From contig NZ_JACHHA010000001.1 in assembly GCF_014202495.1 (NCBI RefSeq), positions 62,001-126,000 of the forward strand: 64,000 bases of DNA. Direction: 5' to 3'. Source of the DNA: Cerasibacillus quisquiliarum. Its GTDB lineage: Bacteria > Bacillota > Bacilli > Bacillales > Amphibacillaceae. Below, in pieces: positions 56,170 to 64,000 of this stretch. Numbering within the stretch: the stretch's first letter is position 1; each line of letters begins with the position of its first letter. A program made the translations under genes and the position numbers. Under the pieces are notes generated by a model. The model was not told the origin of the DNA, did no database searches, and saw only the letters and a list, made by a program, of their open reading frames with translations.

Positions 56170-58431
56170 TTGAGTAGAAAAACATTTGATTATAAGAAGG
56201 CAATCAATCGGAAGAATAAAATGAAAAAGGTTGCAGCTATTGCAGCAACATCACTAATCTTAACGTTTCCGGTCAATTCGGTTGTTAATACGCTTAATCT
56301 TCCAGGTTTCAAATCCAATCAGGTACATGCTCAGAATTTAGCGAATATTAATATTTTAACGGATGTAAAACTTTCAGGAGCAGTTCAGACAGTACCAGGT
56401 CAACCATCAGAATTATCCTTAACGATGACATCTGGGGGATTAGCCGATACTGAAGTACTTAATCCAAATATTGTAACGCAGTTCTATGCACCAGAACTTG
56501 CTGGTAATCTAGTAGAAGGTGGAACAGCAAATGTATCGGTTGATATCTTACCGATTACAAGAGAAAACCTACCTGGACTTTATTCTGCAGTCGGTGGATT
56601 AACTACGACAGTTACAGACTTAACGAATGAAATCGGTACACTTGTTGATGAACTATTAAATATCTCACCTGGAATTCTTCAGGTAAACGGTTTGGATGAT
56701 GTTCTTGCAGCACTTGATGCATTAAACAACTTAGAAAGTTCATTGGATTCATTAACATCATATAAAGAAGCAGACATCCCAGTAACAATTAATGAAGATG
56801 GAACAATCACGGTTGAATATGGTGATGGCTTAGGTAAACATTTACAAGAAACAATTGATTCTGTTGTAGTAGAGCTGTTGGATGATTTATCTCAAGCTTT
56901 AGGGAATTTAGAAATTAAATTATTAGAGGGCGGCATAAACACTGAAAATATATTAGATCTCGTGAACAATTTAGATAATCTACCGCTTCTAGGTGATGTA
57001 TTAGCGCCCCTATTAGGTGATGGACCTTTAGGAAAATTGATTGATGCGCTCGGTGGATTATTAGGACCAATTTTAGATCCATTAATAAATCCTTTACTCG
57101 GACCTGCTGTTGAAGGTGTTGTAGGCGCACTAGAAGGTTTAGTAAATGAATTACTAACTACTGTAGGTAATTTAACTGCAGAGGTAACGAATGTAGCAGA
57201 TCAAGTAACTGATTTAACAACTGATTTAGTTAACGATTTAGCTGCATTAAAATTAATCGCAGGTACGACTGTTAATGTGAATGGTATTAAAGTTAGCGAA
57301 AAAGTTTGTGGTAATGTCGAAATAAAAGGTCTTGCGGTTCAAGATGCAGTTATTGACCTAGACTTGTTTGCTAATCATGGAACAGGAACGTCATTAGATT
57401 TTGGTGAATGCCTAGATGACAGCGACGCCGACGCCGATGCCGACGCTGATGCCGATGCCGACGCCGATGCCGACGCTGATGCCGATGCCGACGCCGATGC
57501 TGATGCTGACGCCGATGCTGATGCTGACGCCGATGCCGATGCTGATGCCGACGCCGATGCTGATGCCGACGCTGATGCTGATGCTGATGCCGATGCTGAC
57601 GCCGATGCTGATGCTGATGCCGACGCCGATGCCGATGCTGACGCTGACGCCGATGCCGACGCTGATGCTGATGCCGATGCTGACGCCGATGCTGATGCTG
57701 ACGCCGATGCTGATGCTGACGCTGACGCCGATGCCGACGCTGATGCTGATGCCGATGCTGACGCCGATGCTGATGCTGACGCCGATGCTGATGCCGACGC
57801 TGATGCTGATGCTGATGCCGATGCCGACGCTGATGCCGATGCCGACGCTGATGCCGACGCTGATGCCGACGCTGATGCTGATGCTGATGCCGATGCTGAC
57901 GCCGATGCTGATGCCGATGCTGACGCCGATGCTGATGCCGATGCTGACGCCGATGCCGACGCTGATGCCGATGCCGACGCCGATGCTGACGCTGACGCCG
58001 ATGCTGATGCTGACGCCGATGCCGATGCTGATGCCGACGCCGACGCTGATGCCGACGCTGATGCTGATGCTGATGCCGATGCTGACGCCGATGCTGATGC
58101 CGACGCCGATGCCGATGCTGACGCCGATGCCGATGCTGACGCCGATGCTGATGCTGACGCTGACGCCGATGCCGACGCTGATGCTGATGCTGATGCTGAT
58201 GCTGATGCCGATGCTGACGCCGATGCTGATGCTGACGCCGATACGTCAGATAATGAAGTCGATACAGGTGAAAGAGTTGATGAAACAGATACAAAAGGTC
58301 AAGGTGAGAAATTACCAGATACGGCTACATCTATCTTTAATACAGGATTAGCTGGCTTGACAGCTTTATTAGCAGGGATTGCTGGATTACTAACTGGTAA
58401 AAGAAGAAAAAAGGGTCATAGTTCAAAATAA
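56170..58431 (+). CDS. Wall-anchored surface protein with a 136-fold Asp-Ala stalk
   Basis: 753 residues from a TTG start behind ATAGGAGG. A long KxYK-type leader with a hydrophobic segment (VAAIAATSLILTFPVNSVV) serves as signal peptide, cleaved near HAQN. Residues 55-415 form a leucine/glycine-rich domain with heptad-like stretches (LLGDVLAPLLGDGPLGKLIDALGG) and only two Cys (near 380 and 413). Residues 419-691 are an uninterrupted Asp-Ala repeat. A short acidic linker, the sortase motif KLPDTATS, one helix and RRKKGHSSK close it. The DA stretch should act as a charged rod through the wall, like Ser-Asp stalks of staphylococcal adhesins. The ligand is unknown. A terminator separates it from the toroid protein. 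Confidence 0.87.
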   Translation: MSRKTFDYKKAINRKNKMKKVAAIAATSLILTFPVNSVVNTLNLPGFKSNQVHAQNLANINILTDVKLSGAVQTVPGQPSELSLTMTSGGLADTEVLNPNIVTQFYAPELAGNLVEGGTANVSVDILPITRENLPGLYSAVGGLTTTVTDLTNEIGTLVDELLNISPGILQVNGLDDVLAALDALNNLESSLDSLTSYKEADIPVTINEDGTITVEYGDGLGKHLQETIDSVVVELLDDLSQALGNLEIKLLEGGINTENILDLVNNLDNLPLLGDVLAPLLGDGPLGKLIDALGGLLGPILDPLINPLLGPAVEGVVGALEGLVNELLTTVGNLTAEVTNVADQVTDLTTDLVNDLAALKLIAGTTVNVNGIKVSEKVCGNVEIKGLAVQDAVIDLDLFANHGTGTSLDFGECLDDSDADADADADADADADADADADADADADADADADADADADADADADADADADADADADADADADADADADADADADADADADADADADADADADADADADADADADADADADADADADADADADADADADADADADADADADADADADADADADADADADADADADADADADADADADADADADADADADADADADADADADADADADADADADADADADADADADADADADADADADADADADADADADADADADADADADADADADADADADTSDNEVDTGERVDETDTKGQGEKLPDTATSIFNTGLAGLTALLAGIAGLLTGKRRKKGHSSK
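57424..58242. repeat. Hexanucleotide-period repeat coding (Asp-Ala)n
   Basis: 819 bases of GAY-GCY codons. GAC/GAT and GCC/GCT are mixed irregularly, so the DNA is degenerate while the peptide is perfectly regular. This indicates selection on the protein rather than recent slippage alone. The tract is much richer in GC than the flanks. Confidence 0.97.
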
Positions 58432-58451
58432 GATAACATCTTTTTAAATAA

Positions 58452-58487
58452 AATCAGCCTATATTTCAATTGAAATGTGGGCTGATT
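58452..58487 (+). terminator. Terminator between the stalk protein and the next gene
   Basis: AATCAGCC.ATATTTCA and TGAAATGT.GGCTGATT pair with a tight loop, followed by ATTTAT. Partial read-through into 58516 is possible. Confidence 0.75.
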
Positions 58488-58515
58488 ATTTATCAATAAA
58501 ATAGAGGGCGAGTTA

Positions 58516-60237
58516 ATGATGAATAAGCAGTCAAACCTAGGTTATATTTATAAAGCGATGGAACAAGTTGAACAATGTTTATGTAAAAAAATAGAAACTA
58601 AAGAATTATCAAAGGTAAGAATAAATAATAAAGATCAATATATTATCTTTTTATCAATCGGAAATAGCCAAATACGTGCTCGTGTCTTTACGGAAAAAGA
58701 CAAAGATTTTCAAAAAGCATTTCAAAGAATCAAGCAAAAAGCAATTCAGCTCGTACAAAAAAACAATATGAATCCAGAATGGTTGAAAATAGATGTCGTT
58801 TCAGAAATAAAACGAATATCATTCATACAATTAGAAAATATAATAGCTAAAACACGAAAAAATTACTTCCGATATGGTATTGCCTTTGATCCAGAGTTTC
58901 GTTTAGCTTTCTTAGAGCAAGAAATCAATGGGAATGCGATGATAAGGAGTGTGAAAAAAAAGCCGTTAGCACTTGATGAAACGAACATCAACCATTATTT
59001 GAAATATAATAAAGGATTACGTATTCCATTTATGAAAGAAATGTATAGAGAGCGCGATGTTTTTATCTTTAAAACACGGTCTATATTTAAAGAACGCATG
59101 AGTGATAAAATCCATGAACTTTATCATGGTGAATTAACAAATGGCATTCGTAAAGTAAATAATATAAAACAAGAAACGAAACAATTAATAGAACGAGCAA
59201 CGTATTATCTAGCTAATCAAGTGAAGGAATCAGGACAATTTGAATATGGATATTTTTCAGCATTTGCAAAAAAAATAGGTACTTATAATATACTAAGACA
59301 CTCAAGTTCACTCTATGCTATGGCTGAGGGATATGAAGTATTAAAGGATAATAGAATATTAGAAGCTATAGAGCGTGGATTAAATTACTTAATTAAGGAA
59401 GCTATCGTTTATAAAGAGGGTTTGCCAGTAAGGACAGCGTTTGTTGTCGATCATGCAAATGAAAACGAAATAAAATTGGGTTCTAATGCAACAGCAATAT
59501 TAGCGATGACTAAGTATATGGAAGTAACAAATACTGATCGCTATCTCGATATTGCTCAAGCATTAGCACAAGGTATTCTCCATATGAAATTACCTGATGA
59601 AGGATTTATTCATGTACTAACATATCCAACGTTTAGTATTAAAGCATTAAATCGAATTATTTATTATGAAGGAGAAGCTATTTTTGCTTTACTGCGTTTA
59701 TATGCTATTGATAAAAAAGAACTCTGGTTAGAAGAAGTTAAAAAGACATTTGATTATTTTATAAAAAACGACTATTGGAAATACCATGATCACTGGTTAA
59801 GTTATGCAGCTAATGAATTAACAACATATGAACCTGAAGATAAGTACTTTATTTTTGGGCTTAAAAATTGTCATCATAAATTAAATTTCATTTATCATCG
59901 TGAAACAACATTCCCAACTTTTTTAGAATTAACAATGGCAGCTTATAAGATGATAAATAAAATCAAAGAATTACAAAAAAGTGAATTACTAAAATACATA
60001 GATGAAGCGTTTTTAATTGAAACCATCGACCACAGAGCTGAATATCAACGTGTTGGCTTTTTCTATCCTGAATTAGCGATGTATATGAAGAAGCCAGATT
60101 TAATCGTGGATGGATTTTTCATTCGCCATCATTCATTTAGAGTAAGAATAGATGATGTTGAACATTATTTATCGGGTTACTGCCAATATTTACACGAACG
60201 GATACCACATTTAAAAGACGCTGATTTAACTATCTAA
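58516..60237 (+). CDS. Uncharacterised protein, N-terminal alpha/beta domain plus alpha/alpha toroid-like domain
   Basis: 573 residues, no signal peptide or membrane helix, so probably cytoplasmic. Residues 1-150 form an alpha/beta domain (YIIFLSIGNSQIRARVFTE; YFRYGIAFDPEFRLAFLEQE) I cannot name. Residues about 205-500 have the repeated helix pairs of an (alpha/alpha) barrel as in unsaturated-glucuronyl hydrolases and related sugar enzymes (ATYYLANQVKESGQFEYGYF, SSLYAMAEGYEVLKD, NATAILAMTKYMEVT, EGEAIFALLRLYAI). The ATG is behind GAGGGCGAG. The next gene, 39 bases on, has the same unusual GAGGGCG-type leader, so the pair is likely expressed together. Catalysis is not proven. Confidence 0.7.
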   Translation: MMNKQSNLGYIYKAMEQVEQCLCKKIETKELSKVRINNKDQYIIFLSIGNSQIRARVFTEKDKDFQKAFQRIKQKAIQLVQKNNMNPEWLKIDVVSEIKRISFIQLENIIAKTRKNYFRYGIAFDPEFRLAFLEQEINGNAMIRSVKKKPLALDETNINHYLKYNKGLRIPFMKEMYRERDVFIFKTRSIFKERMSDKIHELYHGELTNGIRKVNNIKQETKQLIERATYYLANQVKESGQFEYGYFSAFAKKIGTYNILRHSSSLYAMAEGYEVLKDNRILEAIERGLNYLIKEAIVYKEGLPVRTAFVVDHANENEIKLGSNATAILAMTKYMEVTNTDRYLDIAQALAQGILHMKLPDEGFIHVLTYPTFSIKALNRIIYYEGEAIFALLRLYAIDKKELWLEEVKKTFDYFIKNDYWKYHDHWLSYAANELTTYEPEDKYFIFGLKNCHHKLNFIYHRETTFPTFLELTMAAYKMINKIKELQKSELLKYIDEAFLIETIDHRAEYQRVGFFYPELAMYMKKPDLIVDGFFIRHHSFRVRIDDVEHYLSGYCQYLHERIPHLKDADLTI

Positions 60238-60276
60238 GCTAATACAAAATAGATTATAGAATAGAGGGCGTGTAGG

Positions 60277-62463
60277 ATGTCTGGTTTTACATTTGAAGAG
60301 ATAGAAGACATATTAGAGGGTAAACTTTACAATAAATTAAAACAAATCTCACCAATTATTGATTTCGAATTTGATCCTAATCGACTTAAAAATAAACCTG
60401 GTAATTGTTTTATTTCTATTTCAAAAGATAGATGGAATGAAGCTCATCGAAAAGAACTCCCGTGGAAAGATGGCAATATAAGTATTTTAAATCATTATAA
60501 TAAATGCGATTTAATTATTACAGAGGAGCCGATTCCACAATTAATAAATGATGTTCCACAAATTATCGTGAAGAACAGTTTCGCATCGATGAGAATTTTA
60601 GCAAAAGCCGCACGACATAAAATGTCTAATCCGGTTATAGGGATAACTGGTTCAGTTGGAAAGAGCTCAACCCGGTTGATACTTGAACATTTACTAAAAG
60701 ATAGTCATACGATTGTGGCAACACGTGGCAATCATAATACACAATCTGGTGTTCCTTTATATGGGGCTAAGTTATGTAAAAATCCAGATATAGGTATCAT
60801 CGAGATTTCCTTAAATGCTTTAAATAATCGTGGTAATCAATCATTAACAGTAAGACCAAATGTTTGTATCGTCACATCAATTGGGGAAGCACATCTATCA
60901 ACTTTACATTCCACAATGAATGTCGCGCGTTTTAAAGCAAGAATATTTGCAGGTTTGGAGGAAAATGGTTTAGCCATTATTAATAAAAGTATTAACAAAG
61001 AAGAATTTAATCTTTTATATGAACAAGCAAAAAAACGTACAACTCATATAAAGACTTACAGTATGAATGACTGTACAGCAGATTTATTTTTAAAAAGTAA
61101 AAAACAGAATAAATATAATACATCAATTATTTTCCATTACAACAATAAAGATTACAAATTTGAGATGGAATTACCAAGTGATGGAATAGTGGAGAATGCA
61201 TTAGGTGCAATTCTATGTTTAGCGGAATTAGGCTATGATTTAGAGTCACTATTGCCAAAGATTGATAAATTTAAGTCACTCAAACGCGTTATGGAATTAA
61301 AGCAACTAAAAACAAAAGATGGAAGATGTGTTGATATTATCGATGATTCTCATAATGCAGCCATCCCTTCAATGATTAATGCCATTCAAACTTTCAAAGA
61401 AAAACAACAATTTTACAACGGCAAAAAGATATTAGTGCTAGGTCAGGTGGCAGATTTAGGTGAAAAAAGTGAGACATTACATCATAAGCTAATACCATAT
61501 ATTTTAGAATCTCATGCTGATTATGTTTTTGGTCATGGGCAATATATGAGACGTGTCATACAGAATTTGCCAACAAAAATGGTCGGAGGGTGGTTTGATA
61601 ATGCTCAAGACCTTTCAACACGTGTTCCTTATTATTGTTCAGATGATTCATTAATCGTATTAAAAGGATCGGTAACAGGAAGTGACTTTTCAAAGACAAG
61701 TCATCTATTACCAGCCAATATATCTCGATCTGTAAAAGGATTCGATCGTCCCACTCCTTTATTAATAGCCGAATTACTTCAACCACAATGGGGAATGATT
61801 GCCTATGATATGAAAAAACGCAAAACAATATTTCAACATGGTAATACTCATACACAATCAATAGAAGGAATTGGTCCTATCTTGCTTTTATACTTGCTGT
61901 TAAATAAGGGGATAAGGTATGAAGAAAAATGTGAATTAAACAAATGGCCTACTAACAGAGGAAAAAGTATGAGTGGAAAACCGTTTAAAACAGGACAGAT
62001 TTTCACACATCGCGAGCTGATAGATGAATTAATTCAAACACAACATCCGAGCGCCATTTTTGAATTAGCTTATCTGTATTTTGGAAGTAGGAAAAAAGCG
62101 ATGCAAGAAATAAGTAAGCTTAATGAAAAAATAAACTTAAAATCATCTGCTACATTAAATTTAACCGGACGATATCGTGTAAAGGAACAACAATCTTTCA
62201 CATTAAATGACTTATTAAAAACTGGAATCATACTTAGTCGATATCAAATAAAATTACCTGTTTGTTTACCTGACAGTCATGTTAATATAAGAGGAATTAT
62301 GTTTGGTAGATTACAATCATATGGTATTTTATTCGTTCATAATATTGTCATTTGTATAAGTGGAATTGCTAGTAAACAAGGAATATTACATGAGTTGAAA
62401 CATTTGTTGAAAAATAAGAGATACCTTTCATATCTAGAGAGAAGGTATATCTATAATTTATAG
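60277..62463 (+). CDS. MurF-like amide ligase fused to a degenerate penicillin-binding-protein-like domain
   Basis: 728 residues. Residues about 75-485 are a Mur-ligase: P-loop GITGSVGKSSTR (122-133), GNHNTQSGVPL, IIEISLNALNNRG, VCIVTSIGEAHLSTLHS, ENALGAILCLAELGYDLES and IIDDSHNAAIPSMINAI, closest to MurF. Such enzymes form peptide bonds from a carboxylate, ATP and an amino compound. Residues about 490-690 follow the layout of D-Ala-D-Ala carboxypeptidases (GMIAYDMKKRKTIFQHGN; SATLNLTGRYRV; SFTLNDLLKTGIIL), but the SxxK active site reads SIEG and no KTG is seen, so this half is probably a binding domain. Essential murF should be elsewhere. A role in modifying a wall polymer or surface protein is inferred. 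Confidence 0.75.
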   Translation: MSGFTFEEIEDILEGKLYNKLKQISPIIDFEFDPNRLKNKPGNCFISISKDRWNEAHRKELPWKDGNISILNHYNKCDLIITEEPIPQLINDVPQIIVKNSFASMRILAKAARHKMSNPVIGITGSVGKSSTRLILEHLLKDSHTIVATRGNHNTQSGVPLYGAKLCKNPDIGIIEISLNALNNRGNQSLTVRPNVCIVTSIGEAHLSTLHSTMNVARFKARIFAGLEENGLAIINKSINKEEFNLLYEQAKKRTTHIKTYSMNDCTADLFLKSKKQNKYNTSIIFHYNNKDYKFEMELPSDGIVENALGAILCLAELGYDLESLLPKIDKFKSLKRVMELKQLKTKDGRCVDIIDDSHNAAIPSMINAIQTFKEKQQFYNGKKILVLGQVADLGEKSETLHHKLIPYILESHADYVFGHGQYMRRVIQNLPTKMVGGWFDNAQDLSTRVPYYCSDDSLIVLKGSVTGSDFSKTSHLLPANISRSVKGFDRPTPLLIAELLQPQWGMIAYDMKKRKTIFQHGNTHTQSIEGIGPILLLYLLLNKGIRYEEKCELNKWPTNRGKSMSGKPFKTGQIFTHRELIDELIQTQHPSAIFELAYLYFGSRKKAMQEISKLNEKINLKSSATLNLTGRYRVKEQQSFTLNDLLKTGIILSRYQIKLPVCLPDSHVNIRGIMFGRLQSYGILFVHNIVICISGIASKQGILHELKHLLKNKRYLSYLERRYIYNL

Positions 62464-62472
62464 GTGATAGAC

Positions 62473-62682
62473 ATGACCCATGATGAGCAAAAAACAGACT
62501 TAGAAAAATTAAATCATGAAATAGAAGAGGAACTATTACAATACTTAGATGGAGACAAATCATTTAAAAAAGAAGAAAACCATCAATTGACGTTTAATGT
62601 TGTATTTCAATATGTAATGACAGTGATACTCATATTGATTGTCATCACTAATGTGATAATCATTATTTACAAACTATTATAG
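62473..62682 (+). CDS. Small membrane protein of the surface cluster
   Basis: 69 residues: an acidic, probably helical N-terminal half (THDEQKTDLEKLNHEIEEELLQYL) and one C-terminal membrane helix (VVFQYVMTVILILIVITNVIIIIYKLL). The ATG at 62473 is preceded by AGGTGATAG, and the gene starts 9 bases after the Mur-like gene stops, so it is in the same unit. It has the look of a membrane anchor or partner for the cytosolic proteins upstream. No family recognised. Confidence 0.65.
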   Translation: MTHDEQKTDLEKLNHEIEEELLQYLDGDKSFKKEENHQLTFNVVFQYVMTVILILIVITNVIIIIYKLL

Positions 62683-62818
62683 TTACTCATTTTCTCAAAT
62701 AAATGATTGTAAAATATATATATGGTAAAAATATAGTTATTACAAAATACTAGTACTAGGTAATAATAATATTTGAACTGGAGGTTAAAGTTTTCATTTA
62801 TGATTAGGGGGGCTCATC

Positions 62819-63934
62819 TTGAAGGCAATTCTAGTTGATCATGAAATAGTAGCCTTGAATTTACTAGAAAAAAGAATTAGAGAATTATCTGATATAAAAA
62901 TTATTGGTAAATTTATAAATCCTATAAAAGCCTATGAAAAAATTATTCAATCTAAACCCGAAATTATTTTTACGGAAATTGAATTACCATATTTAGACGG
63001 TATGACTCTAGCTAGAAAGGTACTTGATATATATCCAGATACGAATATCGTATTTGTTACTTCTCGTATCGAATATGCAGTCGAGGCATTTGAAATTAAT
63101 GCGGTTGATTTTCTTGAAAAAAATACATATACAGGACGATTTAAAATAACTATTAATCGTCTTATGAAAAAGAGAAAAAAAATCAAAATGAGCGGTCCAA
63201 TTATATGTTGCTTTAAAGCATTAAAATTTAAGCAATCATTAAAGAGTATACAAATTAATGTTAATTGGCGTACGGCAAAGGCGAGAGAGCTATTTGCTTT
63301 CTTATTACATAATCGTAATGAAACTGTACGTAAAGATGTCATAATTGATTTATTATGGCCAGAAACAGATGTTAAAAATGCTCTAACACAACTTTATTCA
63401 ACTATTTATCAAATAAGAAAAACATTAAATCAGATTAAATTTCCGATAGAAATAATTAGTAATAATAATCAATATAGGATCAATATGAACGGTATTAAAA
63501 CAGATGTTGATTTACTAGAACTAGGCTTAAAAGACTTTGATATTGAAAATGGAGATTTGCATCTTTATAAAAGATTATTAAGACTTTATAAAGGAGATTA
63601 TTTAGAAGAGGATAGTTATCACTGGGCATTAAGTGAACAAAACCGCTTAAGAGTTTTGTGGACTTCTTACTTAACAAGTTTAGCAGAATACTATGTTGAA
63701 CAGAGAAATTATGCAGAGGCTATAATGTTATATCTCCATTATCAATCGATAGTTCCTTATAATGAAGATGTATATTTTAAACTCATGCAATTATTTGATA
63801 AATTCGGAGATCGTAAGTCCGTTGAATTCCAATATCATAAACTAAAAAATATGTTAAAAGAACAGTTTGATGATGTACCAAGTACGAAAGTAAAACAATG
63901 GTATAAAAAGAAGATAAGAAAACGCCTATGTTAA
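62819..63934 (+). CDS. Response regulator with BTAD (SARP-type) output and an altered phosphorylation site
   Basis: 371 residues. Receiver domain 1-118: the acidic pocket is VDHE (usual VDDE) and the phospho-acceptor position reads FTEIELP (usual LDxxMP), so Glu53 replaces Asp. Lys101 is kept. A winged-helix Trans_reg_C-like domain (about 145-225) follows with TAKARELFAFLLHNRNETVRKDVIIDLLWPE, then the all-helical BTAD domain (about 235-365). The TTG start lies behind TTAGGGGGGCTC. No histidine kinase is adjacent. The Glu could mimic the phosphorylated state or show that control is phosphorylation-independent. It probably governs the surface genes upstream (inference from position). Confidence 0.82.
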   Translation: MKAILVDHEIVALNLLEKRIRELSDIKIIGKFINPIKAYEKIIQSKPEIIFTEIELPYLDGMTLARKVLDIYPDTNIVFVTSRIEYAVEAFEINAVDFLEKNTYTGRFKITINRLMKKRKKIKMSGPIICCFKALKFKQSLKSIQINVNWRTAKARELFAFLLHNRNETVRKDVIIDLLWPETDVKNALTQLYSTIYQIRKTLNQIKFPIEIISNNNQYRINMNGIKTDVDLLELGLKDFDIENGDLHLYKRLLRLYKGDYLEEDSYHWALSEQNRLRVLWTSYLTSLAEYYVEQRNYAEAIMLYLHYQSIVPYNEDVYFKLMQLFDKFGDRKSVEFQYHKLKNMLKEQFDDVPSTKVKQWYKKKIRKRLC

Positions 63935-64000
63935 GGGAGTAAAGTTGTTCTTTTCAAGTTTAATTGCATATTATAAATTAGGATAATCATATTAAATCAT

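Noticed and set aside
57371-58351. Long open frames on both strands over the DA repeat (His/Arg/Gln-rich antisense, Met/Pro/Thr-rich other frame)
   Set aside because: They are by-products of the six-base period; no ribosome sites and no sensible start. The real frame has signal peptide, repeat and sortase signal in register.
55437-63934. Poly-gamma-glutamate (pgsBCA/capBCA) capsule operon
   Set aside because: The ligase resembles MurF rather than PgsB/CapB, and no PgsC or PgsA/CapA homologue is present.
1-64000. tRNA or rRNA genes
   Set aside because: No cloverleaf with a conserved T-loop (GGTTCGAATCC type) or rRNA core sequence was seen on reading the window; a tRNA scan would settle this.

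Overview
The window is a chromosomal segment of a low-GC, Gram-positive, spore-forming Bacillaceae species (Oceanobacillus/Virgibacillus-like). The evidence is AGGAGG-type ribosome sites with frequent TTG/GTG starts, a sigma-W promoter, a CwlC-type amidase, and the Bacillus subtilis gene order ydjFGHI, then yeaC-yeaD-yebA-guaA-pbuG-yebE-pur operon. The exact species cannot be named from this sequence.

Layout. 0-3.4 kb: a rhomboid-like fragment, an acyl-CoA synthetase behind a FadR-like palindrome, a transposase remnant and a DinB-fold protein. 3.5-5.3 kb: two tiny genes, a holin-like protein and an amidase. 5.6-9.4 kb: the PspA/YdjGHI envelope-stress operon with a sigma-W promoter. 9.4-16.2 kb: glutaredoxin, an amidase-signature hydrolase, and the MoxR/DUF58/transglutaminase operon. 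16.3-17.9 kb: guaA. 17.9-26.8 kb: an accessory island between guaA and pbuG. It holds decayed IS elements, a broken rmlA with rmlB and an ABC-2 exporter, and plasmid/ICE debris (relaxase fragment, Fic, topoisomerase fragment). 26.8-43.7 kb: pbuG, MFS, msrA, MOSC, yebE and the purine operon purEKB-LFMNHD. 43.7-48.6 kb: IS1182 and IS256 remnants, two CoA-pathway genes, a NERD protein and 21-bp minisatellites. 48.6-55.1 kb: one 2156-residue wall-anchored protein. 55.4-63.9 kb: a surface cluster with an (Asp-Ala)n stalk protein, a toroid-like protein, a MurF-like/PBP-like fusion, a small membrane protein and a BTAD response regulator.

The most striking result concerns purine synthesis. Every glutamine-amidotransfer step visible here lacks its glutaminase. 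GuaA has Gly where the nucleophilic Cys belongs. PurF starts after the position of its N-terminal Cys and has also lost the glutamine-site Arg and Asn. purC, purS and purQ (PurQ is the FGAM synthase glutaminase) are missing from the operon, with only 46 bases between purB and purL. The ammonia-using synthase domains remain intact. I infer purine synthesis driven by free ammonia, possibly in an ammonia-rich niche. PurR-box pairs and guanine riboswitches in front of both pbuG and purE show that the pathway is still regulated.

The second candidate system is the 55.4-63.9 kb surface cluster, whose combination of parts I do not recognise as a described pathway.
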